From NCBI GenBank assembly GCA_963691705.1, contig OY829541.1, positions 47,385,661 to 47,449,660 on the forward strand: a DNA stretch of 64,000 nt, read 5' to 3'. The stretch's first letter is position 1, and the number at the start of each line of letters is the position of its first letter. The notes beneath the pieces were generated by a model. That model was not told where the DNA came from. It saw only the letters and a program-made list of their open reading frames with translations, and did no database searches. This document shows positions 13,030-23,430 of this stretch, piece after piece. Origin of the DNA: Viola odorata (lineage: Eukaryota; Streptophyta; Magnoliopsida; Malpighiales; Violaceae). Made by a program: the position numbers and the translations under genes.

Positions 13030-15658
13030 GTCTAACTCTCGTCAATATTGGATATGTTTGCAGGGTTCTGGTTCATATCTTGAGAGTATAAAAATTTATT
13101 TTGAGGCAGCTGTCCAGTTTCTTTATGCAGCATCTTTGTTGGAATCTTGTAGCAATGAAAATGCCAAAACTGGAGAGATGGTTCTGTCAATGCAAGTGTA
13201 TAGCAGCACTGCAAAACTATGCGAGTAAGTCAAACATAATGCACCAGTTTGGTCTTTTTTTTTCCCTTGTGCTGTTACAAGTTATTTGACTGTGTATCTT
13301 GAGTTTTGTATACTGTAGCTCTGAAACTTCATATCATAGAAGCAGAGTTTGAGTTTGTGTTTTTTTTTTCATGACATTTGGTTCCAGATTTAGTATAATA
13401 TTGGAACTCTTTTGATTACTTGCTACGTACTTTGGGTGCTTTCCTTCTCTCCTGTTCATTGACGTAAATCAAATGTGTTTTCAAAGCTTCTCTTCAAGTC
13501 TTTGATATTAATGTCTAATGATCAGAATCAGTGGACATAAATGAGTTTTACAGCTATGTGATGCGCTGTTACCATCCTCTCCTAAGCCTATTTACATTCT
13601 TAGGTTTTGTGCCCATGAATACGAGAAATCCAAAGACATGGCTGCTGCTGCTCTGGCCTACAAATGTGCGGAGGTGGCATACATGAGAGTTATTAATTCC
13701 TCACATGCCAATGCAAATAGAGATCGGCATGAATTGCAAACGGCTCTACAAGTGGTTCCTCCAGGTAACTATAGAACTAGGGTTGTGTAATTTTTTAGCG
13801 TTGCTTCTTCGTAGTGTAGGTCTTATTCTGATTTATGTCATGCTGACCAAAACGCAATAAGGTAAAAACGTATATGGTTTTTGGGACTTTTGGAGGTGTA
13901 AAGTCCATCACATGTACAAATGCTAAGTGCTTAGTATCCACTTCTCTATGAGGAAGATAGAGAGAGGAAAGAGCTTGGTTGGTTATATTTTGGACTTTCA
14001 GTTTAGCAAGTCGTAGGCTGAGAAGCTCATCATGTTAAAGCATTCTTCCTAATTTGAATTCTGGATTTGGCTTTTGATACAAGGAGAACACTGAGAAAAT
14101 TACAATGAATCTTCAAACAAGGTTTCAATTTTCCTTAATAGAATTTAGGTACCCATTATCTGCTGTCTATATGTATAGTGGTGAGTTGGGAAGTAGGGAT
14201 GGATGTCTATTTTGGTATTCCAGTTAGAGGTAATAATACTCACAATATGGTTTGCCTGATTATGATGGTTGAAAACTTTATAGGATGGGTAAGTTCGAGT
14301 TGATCCTTTTGATATGAAAATACATTTTTCCTTTCCGGGCAGGTTGGCACGTACTCGGGGATTTTGACAAATCTCATTGAACATCCACTTCCACCACAAG
14401 TTCTTTTTGCCTTTTTCTTTCCTAGGAAATATCATCAAATCCACCATTGGGTTTGTTCCAATATCCAAACCCTCCCTGAATTTTTAATTGGGTGAAATCA
14501 CACCCTATATTTGTAAAATTGAAGCTAAATTAGCCCTAATTTGCTAACTGGCACAAGGGTGTCTTTGGTTTGCACACTCTCAGGTTTTTTCTAACTTAGT
14601 ATTTGTGGAATAAAGTGTTATTTAAATATCATCAATACCTCAAGTGTAAAATATTATTTTAAAAAATGCCACGTTAGGAAAACCCTGCAAAACCTGCAAA
14701 CCAAGCACAACATGTTTTCACTCAAAAAACAGCAGAACATGTTCCAATTAACAAACTAGACTAGTTTGATTTAATTTTACAAACACAAGGTGTGATTTGG
14801 TCCAACTGAAAACCTAGGATGTGATTGTGATAGTGGGATATTTTTAGCTTATTATTATTATTATTTTAATGTTAGTCAATTGCCAAATGCGCCACTGTAC
14901 TTGTGCTAATGAATTGATGTGCTGGTTTTTGTTAATACTCTTCCATCAGGTGAATCACCTTCCTCTTCTGCCTCTGACATTGATAACTTAAATCACCCCA
15001 CAGCAGCTGACAAAGTTTCCTTCACCAAAGGTATCTGCTCTCCTCAAGTGACTGGAAGCCATGTAATTGCCTCACGAAGTCGTCCCAGCTTTGTTCGCTT
15101 GCTCAATTTTGTAAGTAATATTATTCCCTACAAAGTTTAAATGGTTCACAATGTTCTTTGTTACAAAAACTCTCTACTTACAAAATGGGTTTGAGCATGA
15201 CCAGCTACAGATATTGAAATGAGTAAATGCAACAAACTTACGTGCCAGGATGAATTGTTCTAACAAGGATGCAATACTATAAAATGTTAAGATAATTGTT
15301 CACCCTTACATTTGAATGATGCAAAATCCATCCCATTTATCTCTTATTTTACACCATGTGCTCTGAGACCATCGGTTGCTGAAATTTTGCTTGTTTGGTG
15401 TTTTTCCATGCAACCCTTAAAAACATATTGAGCATTAGCTCATTTAATTTGATTATTTTGCAGACGCAGGATGTGAATTTTGCTATGGAAGCCTCAAGAA
15501 AGTCACGGAGTGCTTTTGCAGCAGTTAATGTGAGCTCAGGCAAAGCCCAAGATGTAGAGGCTATTTCTTCTATTAAAGCAGCTCTTAACTATGCCTTCCA
15601 AGATGTAGAGGGCCTACTACGTCTGGTAAAGCTTGCAATAGAAGCTATAAGCCGCTAA
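7357..15658 (+). CDS. CW-type zinc-finger protein, 11 exons, 1672 aa
   Basis: Spliced CDS: 7357-7557, 8270-8342, 8431-8561, 8695-9102, 9201-10465, 10593-11011, 11103-12946, 13064-13224, 13604-13764, 14950-15110, 15464-15658. All junctions are GT/AG and phases match, giving 5019 nt. The ATG at 7357 (MISVGRRDGRK) was preferred over the internal MEDTELEEGEA because, from memory, plant homologues start this way. The N-terminal block (about residues 45-135: DEKLQDVLGHFQKDFEGG, KFGGYGSFLPTYQRSPVW) is the conserved signature of plant CW proteins. The CW domain lies at about 657-705 (DYWVNCDKCQKWRLLP ... PENWLC ... NRC), split by intron 5, with zinc cysteines and tryptophans present. CW domains read methylation states of histone H3K4, so a nuclear chromatin role is inferred. 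The middle is Ser/Lys-rich and disordered. The C-terminal helical block (YFEAAVQFLYAASLLE ... AALAYKCAEVAYMRV) is also conserved. The family is often annotated as CW-type zinc-finger protein without a settled symbol. Confidence 0.93.
12985..13027 (+). repeat. Poly-C tract in intron 7 of the CW gene
   Basis: A homopolymer of about 30 or more C, preceded by GCCGCCGCCCCCC, lies 40-75 bases upstream of the exon 8 acceptor at 13063. It may serve as the polypyrimidine tract. Length in such runs is unreliable in assemblies. Confidence 0.9.
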
Positions 15659-17480
15659 AGAGGTGCAGTGTTTGCAAAGATTATATCAACACTGGGAGAA
15701 ATTTAATTTGGTCGGCGTGTTATCAGGATCTGGACTTTTAAGAAATTAAAGAGCTTGGCCTGGTTCTCTCTGTGGAATAGCTCGCTACATCTTACTAACT
15801 ACACACCGACCTTTGCTGTTGTACATGTGTAGAATATGGGATTAATTTGGAATTTGAAGTTTATTTTTTTGTCAGACATCAGCTACTCTCCAACATCAAT
15901 AATGAGCACAGCGGTGCTTGAGATTGATGCCAAGGAAATTAGAATTCAAGAGACTTCTGCATAGTCAGGTCTGAGATTGTAGAAGCAGCTGGTGTAGTGG
16001 TTGAAGAAATAATTGAATAAAAGTTATGAGAAAACCCACCTGAGGGATTCTAGTATTCTGACTGCAGCTGGATCAATCTTTTACTGGATGGAGCTCTACG
16101 TGTGTGATTTTGGAGGCGTACTAGATATGTGGAATATTCAAGCAAGTGTTCTGAGATCTTTAGCAAAATTCTACCATCAGAGACTGCCACTCTTGGTGTA
16201 GGCCTCATGTATATATGGTGACTGACCTGCTATTGCCAGGTGGGCTACCCTTCTCTTTCACCAATCCAATCCCTTAGGAAACTACTCTCTTAAACTGGGA
16301 TAGAGTTGCTGCCGTTTTCATGTTCATTTCAATTTGATGATTTAACTTTCTTTATTTTCTGCAGGGATCTATTTGATTTTCTATATCACATTAGGATTTC
16401 CCCCCCACTTTTGTTAATAAAAGCAAGTGAGGAAAGTTATACAGCAGAAAGATAATAGGGCATTCGATTGAGGCTACCTTTGTCTTACTCTCCAAAGGTT
16501 TGTGATTTGTCTTTGTCGCAAATGTATGATTTGGTTTGTCCTTTGTTCATATACATGATCTTCCCTTACAGTTTCCATGTGTCTCTGCAGTGGCTATCAT
16601 GTGGGATTTTGTGTGCACAGAAACAGGTTTTGGGTTTGGGCGGAGGTAAGGCTCATGCTGCACCAGCCAGTTGATATGAATTAGCAGGTAAAGGTACTAT
16701 TTTTTGCTCTAATCTTCAATAATTTCTAACTGTGTTCATCTTGTGGCCTACTTTTATGGACAAAATTGTTTCTAGAAGTTTAGAATCCAAATGCTAATTT
16801 TCCTCTTCATTGCGTGAGCAGTACTAAGAATGTTAATTGTAATGTGGAAGTTTCTTGAGGCTGGTAATTTACAACGTCTAGTAATCTGATCAAACATCTA
16901 AGCAGAACTTTTACTTTCAGATTGGCAATCAATGAAGTTGCTGTGGCGGCCAGGTGGGTTAATGATCATTGCCTGCCCACTTTACTTTGTTCTCCGCTCA
17001 TCATTGCGAGTGAATGGTCTTGTTATAAATTATAAGGACATTACTGTCTGATCTGTTGAGATGCTGACTACCCCCTGCCCACCCCAACTTGTCTGTGAAC
17101 ATTTTGTTACTTGTATAGGTATATAGCCACAGGAATTGAGTTACAATTCTTTTTGACACCGTAGTATATAGATTTTTCCCCCCTTCTATGAGAAAAGCCC
17201 CTTAGTATATAGAAAGTGCCTACCTTGATACTCTTCTTCGGCCAACAAGTGGAGTTTTGTATCATGGTATTGAAACCGTGTTTGCCGGTTGATTACGCAA
17301 TTTACTTTGCTGTTCTTCAATAAACTTGAGTTGATTTAGAATTCTGAAGAACAGTGAGTGGTGCAGTTGTAGGGATATGTTGAATTCTTTGATTTTGGCG
17401 CTACAGGCGTTGAGGGTTAATGAAGAAGTAGAGGTTCATAGAGCATTGAAATAAAGCCAGTGTTTGCCATTGATTTGTTC
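15659..17480 (+). other. 3' UTR and downstream sequence of the CW gene
   Basis: After the stop at 15656-15658 there is mixed-composition sequence with no long ORF. The small frames at 16013-16201 and 16468-16674 lack recognisable motifs. The composition is less AT-rich than true intergenic DNA, so part is likely transcribed as a long 3' UTR, perhaps with an intron. The end of the transcript cannot be placed. Confidence 0.5.
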
Positions 17481-18328
17481 ATTACGACACTCCACGACGA
17501 ATTCCTTAAGGAAAATAAATTAAAGTACCTTAATTAAATCAAATTCCAAAATCTATTCAATAATTAATGTCGTATTAAACTTTTTATTTGTTTTCATAAA
17601 AGAAAAAGCATTTGCAAATTGCAATTCAACTCGATCTTTGCATTTCCATCCCCTGAGTTCCGCGTTCAATTAGAAAACAACTCTTTTCTTTTTTCATTAG
17701 AGAACGAACAGACAGAGAAGTTGAGAGAAGGAAACAAGGATTATACAATCGATTTATTTACTTTATTGATTTCTTTTATTTGGTAGTTTTTTAAATCCTT
17801 TTCCTTTTTGTTTCTTACACAATTTATTTAGTTGACGAGCATTTCATAGAGTAACATACGTTTTTTGAGAGTAAAAATGCGTACTCTTTACATAGTTTAT
17901 TGATTTCTTTTATTTGGTAGTTTTTACCCGATTGATGCTGCACGACAAACACGATCGATTCATTTAATTGATATCATAAATGATGATTAGCATCGTGAAT
18001 GATGATGACATTATGAATAATCGCAAAAGAAGGATAATACTTTTTTTAAAAACTTTCTTTTTTAGAAAAGAAATCAAATTAGTGGTAAGAATTTTTCTTT
18101 TTTTTTCAAAGTTTTCTTACCCGATTGATCCACTTAAGATAATCACTCATAATTTAGAAAAGAAAGGAGAAAATGATCAAATTAGTGGGTATTTTTCAAA
18201 AGAGAACCATGGATACTCTTTGTAAAAGACATTCCATGTTTTTCTTAATCAATTTCTTATGTTAATTACTGATTTAAATAAGACCATAAAAATAAGAGGC
18301 AAAATGATACTATAAACGATATAAGAAT
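17481..18328. other. AT-rich intergenic DNA
   Basis: No gene. A short phrase (TTTATTGATTTCTTTTATTT) occurs twice, near 17760 and 17897. Otherwise nothing notable before the MULE-type element. Confidence 0.5.
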
Positions 18329-18338
18329 GAAATAAATC
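18329..18338. repeat. Target-site duplication, left copy
   Basis: GAAATAAATC, repeated exactly at 19980-19989 on the other side of the foldback element. Confidence 0.9.
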
Positions 18339-19979
18339 GGGAAAAGGCACCCGTGGGTCCCCACGGTTATTATTTTCATTTTAGTTGGTCCCCAAAACGG
18401 TTTTGAGTTCCCACGGGTCCCTGGCGTTAAGGCCGTTAGTCACCACAGGTCCCCGCCGTCAAATTAGACCCTAACGGACACTAACGGCCGTTAACTCTGA
18501 ATTTTTTATTATTATTTCTGACACTGGGCCCCACTTGCCAGATTTTCCAGATTTTTTATTTTCTTCATATCTAAAAAAATTAGTTTTATTAATTAATATA
18601 AAAATTCCAAAAAAATGTAAAAAATACAAAAACAATTATAAAAAATACAAAAAAATTAAACAATTCTGAAAAATGTAAAAATAACCAAAAAAAAGTTAAT
18701 TAATCTTAAATTCCAAAAAAATTAATTAATCCAAAAATCTAGAAAAAAAATGTAAAATCCAGAAAAATGATAAAAATCCAAAATAAAAATAATTAATCTA
18801 AAAATCCAGAAAAATTGTAAAAATTCCCAAAAGAATAATTTATCTAAAAATTCAGAGAAAATGTAAAAATTCCAAAAAAAATAAATAATTCTGAAAAATG
18901 TAAAAATAACCAAAAAAAGTTAATTAATCTAAAAATTCAAAACAAATTCCAAAAAAAATTAATCAATCTAAAAATCTAGATAAAAATTTAAAATCCAGAA
19001 AAAATAAACAATTCTGAAAAATGTAAAAATAACAAAAAAAAAAAAATTAATCTAACAATCCAGAAAAAAGGAAAAAATTCCAAAAAAAAAGTAATTAATC
19101 TAAAAATCTAGAAAAAAATGTAAAATCGAAAAAAATGATAAAAATCCAAAATAAAATTAATTAATCTAAAAATCTAGAAGAAAATGTAAAAATTCTAAAA
19201 AAGATTTATTGAATTTTTACAGCTTTTTGGATTTTTAGATTAATTAATTTTTTTGGAATTTTTACGGTTTTTTTTGGAATGTTTACATTTTTTCTGTATT
19301 TTTAGATTAATTAATTTTATTTTAATTTTTTATAATTTTTCTTGATTTTTAGATTAATTAACTTTTTTTGGGTTATTTTTACATTTTTAGAATTGTTTAT
19401 TTTTTTTTCTAATTTTTACATTTTTTTCTTGATTTTTAGATTAATTAATTTTATTTTGGTTTTTTATCATTTTTCTAGATTTTTACATTTTGTTTCTAGA
19501 TTTTAGGATTAATTAATTTTTTTGGTTAATTTTACATTTTTCAGAATTGTTTACTTTTTTTACATTTTTCAATTTTTTTCTAAATTTTTAGATTAATTAA
19601 TTTTTTTGGAATTTTTACAAAATGTTTTTGAATTTTTTACATTTTTTTCGAAATTTTACTATTTTTTCTAGATTTTTAGAGTTTTTAATTTTTTTTTATA
19701 AAATAAATTAACTAATTAATAAAAGTAATTTTTTAGATATTAAGAAAATAAGAAATCTGAAAAATCTGACGTGTGGGCCCAGTATCATGTGTTTTTTCAT
19801 AAATAATAATAAAAAATTCAGAGTTAACGACCGTTAGTGTCCGTTAGGGTCGAATTTGACGGCGGGGACCTGTGGTGACTAACGGGCTTAACGTCAGGGA
19901 CCCGTGGGAACCCAAAACCGTTTTGGGGACCAACTAAAATGAAAATAATAACCGTGGGGACCCACGGGTGCCTTTTCCC
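18339..19979. mobile_element. Non-autonomous MULE-type foldback element with 10-bp TSD
   Basis: Perfect inverted ends: GGGAAAAGGCACCCGTGGGT at 18339 and its reverse complement ending at 19979. The TIR similarity runs about 200 bp, through GGTTATTATTTTCATTTTAG and CCGTTAACTCTGAATTTTTT. The flanks GAAATAAATC (18329-18338 and 19980-19989) form an exact 10-bp target-site duplication, which fits the Mutator superfamily (8-11 bp). The interior has no ORF. The left arm is built from AT-rich units (CCAGAAAAAATGTAAAAATT-like) and the right arm from their reverse complement, meeting near 19205, so the 1.64-kb element is close to a full palindrome. It cannot code for its own transposase. Confidence 0.9.
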
Positions 19980-19989
19980 GAAATAAATC

Positions 19990-20173
19990 AGTTCAAAGAC
20001 GAAAAGATAGAAGAGACAACACAATCAAGACTAACCAAACTTTAAAAAATTAAACCTGAACCAGGAACACACATTAAAAATCAGTAACCTGGTAGTTCAA
20101 TTCTTACTTTGTAATCTACGAAGCAAAAACATATAAAAGTCCAAGCAACTCATGACCACAGATAATTGTCTTC
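19990..20173 (-). other. Probable 3' UTR of the HMA gene at 20.2 kb
   Basis: Short AT-rich stretch directly downstream of the minus-strand stop codon at 20176-20174. No separate feature is seen. Confidence 0.45.
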
Positions 20174-21108
20174 TTATCTAGTGTAATGAGTCATTAGATT
20201 ATACTGGGGTGGAGGCGGCCCTGATCGGAAAATACCACCTCGTGGCGGTGGTGGTGGTGGATACCTAGCCTGATAGTAAGGATATTGGGGCATTCCTGCG
20301 ATTCCATACTGCGGTGGATAGTTTGGCCCGAGGGCTCCATGCTGAGGCATCATAGGTCTTCTCTGACCGATCCCATTGGGGCCAAGATTCGGGAAGCGGG
20401 GTCTGGGACCCGGAGAAGGACCCGCCTGAGGTTTGGTTCCACCGTCGTTTTTGCCGAACAAACGCGCGAATAAACCAAGCTTCTTAACCTTTTGGGGAGT
20501 GGTAATAGGAGTTGCGGCAAGTTTTTTCTGAAGGTCAGGATGCTGCCTGCTGATATTTTTAGGAATACGAGCACTAGATCCTCCTCGTTCGTCACAATTC
20601 TCATCTTGATCATCATCAAAATCGAAGTGCGAATCATGGTCGTTACCGTAACAATCTCTATCCATTTTAGTAGTACTAAATTGCGTAGGAATTGTTCCAG
20701 ACTTTGGAGGGGACCAAGGCAGGGCTTTCTTTCCCCACTTAGCAAAATTTCTTACCACAACTTGAGGATCCACAGGACCTGAAACAGACACCAAACCAGA
20801 CTCCGCATCGACACTGACAGCAAAAACTCCTGTCAAATCAAAATACACACATAAAAGACCAAAGAAAGTGTAAAAACAACAAAACGAAAGGGGAAGGAAC
20901 GAAATCGAACCGTTTAGCTTCTGCAGCTTTTTCCTGGCCTTCTTCGGACATGCCTGACAACACTGAAGATTCACTTTCAAGTAAAAAGGACTGCAAAGAA
21001 CAACAGAAACCAACCAAGAATTCAGCATATTTCAAACATATAAAGATCAATCCTTTTGCTTATTGCAATCCGTACCGGGGTCGAAATGCGGCTGCTTTTC
21101 TTCTCCAT
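20174..21108 (-). CDS. HMA-domain proline-rich protein (HIPP-like), start unresolved
   Basis: The two downstream exons are clear: complement(20911-20990) and complement(20174-20829), joined across an 81-nt intron. They encode an HMA fold: YLKVNLQCCQACPKKARKKL then VFAVSVDAESGLVSVSG. The metal-site pair is CQAC. The tail has an acidic patch, then a long Pro/Tyr/Gly-rich tail, and ends THYTR without a CaaX box. By analogy with the other HMA genes here, exon 1 should be a short piece ending at a phase-0 intron. ATG 21108 (MEKKSSRISTP, donor at 21075) fits, but the exon 2 frame is then off by one at a T5 run (near 20982-20986). Either the gene has a 1-nt frameshift or it starts at the in-frame ATG 21028 without that intron. 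HMA proteins bind soft metals; the actual ligand and partners are unknown. Confidence 0.75.
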
Positions 21109-21377
21109 TGGAACAGTTTGAACAGAAAATGCAGGATTCTGAAACTAATATATTCAAGACCGACTTCCTAAAACTTCTAAATAAGGAAGCTGAAAGTCGG
21201 CTCAATCAGTACCTAATTTTTCTCAAAAAGATTTTATGATATTGTTAACTTAGTCACCTCCTAGAATATATTTACATGATCATATCCATGATCTACTGGT
21301 GATTTATGATTTCATGGGACCCAGATGCAGGGTCCAAAAACCAGGTTTAAGCCCAGAAAAGATAGTACCTAAATTAA
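21109..21377 (-). other. Upstream region of the HMA gene, up to Helitron insertion
   Basis: No further exon is obvious on the minus strand. The sequence is mixed and ends at the A of the Helitron A/T insertion site. Confidence 0.4.
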
Positions 21378-22315
21378 TCTATACTATATAAAAAAAAGCA
21401 CCTTATTTTTTAAAATTACTATTATACCCTTAAATTATTAAAATTTTTAAGGATGTAATAGACTTTTAAACAATAATTTAGTAAATATATTTTAATTAAA
21501 TTATTCAATTAATTAACTTACTTATTAAATTAATTAACCTACCTGCGTGCAACTGCTTTATCATCATCATCATAAACCAAGTAATTAGACATCCTTTCAA
21601 ATTTAACTTGCTGGATATTGGGTTTATGAAATTTAGTTTTAATTAATTAAGTTATTCAATTAATTAACGTACCTGCATGCAACTGCTTCATCATCATCAT
21701 CACTCTTCTTCTTCACCTTCAAAAGGTTAGTTTCAACTAATGATAAATTTCAGATTTTGCATCCAGTCACAAACCAATTAATTACATTCAATTTGTATTT
21801 TATCTTCTTTTCATACATTTATATTCAATTTTTGTGTTGTGTTAGTATTGGCACCCAAAATTGCCCAAACACTCCAATTCCAACAGTTTTGCAACAGTTC
21901 TTACCCACCTTGGTAATAATTAAATTAACCGACATAGTTAAATTAATTAATTTAACAAGTTCTTAATTTGATCACTAATTAATCCTGCTATTTCTGACAA
22001 TATTTTTTATGCATAAAACCTTAAATTCCAAGGATCATTAACCCATATAACTACTACACTTCTTGCTTACAGTTCAATTCTTGAATTGCTGGAGAGAAAA
22101 AAAAGAGAATCGTACAATTCACAATCTCTAAATCGGCCGCCTCCAGGTCAGCCAACGCGAGGCATTCTGTTGCTTACACAGCTGCTGCTGCTGGCGAGGT
22201 TCAGACTTAACAAGTCCTCCTGTTGTTACTTTGACTTTCGTTTTTTATACTTAGATACGAACTTCTCTGTTATGTTTATAAGTAAGGGTCTGTTTTCTTA
22301 ATCTTATTTCATCTC

Positions 22316-22490
22316 ATTTGTACATTCAATTTGTGTTTTATAGTTTTTTGATTTTTTTAAATTTATACTTTTGTGGTTTTGTTTTGATTTTTAAAAAATA
22401 ACCTATTAAACTCATCTTTCTTCGAATTGCAGACGATTGTCGATCTTTAAAGCATGAAGAATCACCATTATCAAAGATTGCTACACTATA
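22316..22490 (+). repeat. Direct repeat copy 1 inside the Helitron
   Basis: About 170 bp (CATTCAATTTGTGTTTTATA ... AAGAATCACCATTAT) recurs with scattered differences at 22727-22890. The two copies are about 410 bp apart, so it is a local duplication. Confidence 0.8.
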
Positions 22491-22726
22491 ATTCTTCAAA
22501 TTCTTGGTAAAAATACGATTAGAACAGAATCGATTAGTAATTGATAACCGAATAGAGATTTTGCTTGATTGATGCTTATGTTGTAGGTTTGTATTCTATT
22601 TTTTCTTTGGGTTTCTGTTCATATTTTTGGAGTAAATAAGGTTGATTTGTTTGTTTATTGATTATTGACCATGAAATTACTATTGCCAATCATGCGGCAC
22701 TTCAATGAATCAATTTCATCCCATTT

Positions 22727-22890
22727 ATACATTCAATTTGTGTTTTATGGTTTTTTTATTTTTTAAAATTTATACTTTTGTGGTTTTGTTTTGAGTTTTA
22801 AAAAGTAACCTATTAAACTCCTCTTTCTTCGAATTGTTGACGATTGCCGATTTCCAAAGGCTAAAGAATCACCATTATTGATTGTCCAAC
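22727..22890 (+). repeat. Direct repeat copy 2 inside the Helitron
   Basis: Second copy of the 22316-22490 segment. Differences include GAATTGCAGACG versus GAATTGTTGACG, so the potential splice acceptor present in copy 1 is lost in copy 2. Confidence 0.8.
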
Positions 22891-22987
22891 ATAGACCCTT
22901 ACATAGACCTTTATTGAACAACATCATTCCTTCCTGGAGTATCTCAAAAATATATTTATTATATGAATCCTATATTTAATTAGTTTG

Positions 22988-22992
<5 letters not shown>

Positions 22993-23041
<49 letters not shown>

Positions 23042-23042
23042 A
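22993..23042 (+). repeat. (TA)n then (TG)n microsatellite
   Basis: About 20 TA units followed by TGTGTGTG. Likely length-polymorphic. Confidence 0.95.
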
Positions 23043-23430
23043 TTTATTTAGTTCGATACATATGTGTATGTATTTATGATTGTCGACAATGATTCAAATT
23101 TCTCAATTATACCATCTACTTTTTTATTTATTTTTACCAATTGGCTGTCAAAATCAGTCAAATTGATGATTCTATTTGTAGGCTGCACATTCCTTTATTA
23201 GGAGCTGTATTAATCTTAAAAATAAGTCCAGTAAATAATTTTTTAACTCAATATTATTCATTTCAAATTGAATAATGTTTTAGATCTTGACACAATAGAT
23301 CTATGTTGTATTTATTTAGTTCGATCCATATATGTATATTTATACAATTTCATACATTATTCAATAAATGACTTAAATTATCATTTTTTTGCAAATTCAT
23401 GTTTTAAATTTATTTCAATTATAGGAAGAT

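Noticed and set aside
16013..16674. Small ORFs downstream of the CW gene
   Set aside because: Short, without motifs, and within probable 3' UTR sequence.
20285..20782. Plus- and minus-strand ORFs overlapping the HMA gene
   Set aside because: Shadows of the Pro-rich coding exon in other frames.
22086..22301. 71-codon ORF within the Helitron with a GC-richer start (RPPPGQPTRGILLLTQ)
   Set aside because: The first 120 bases could be a captured exon, but no splice partner or family could be named.
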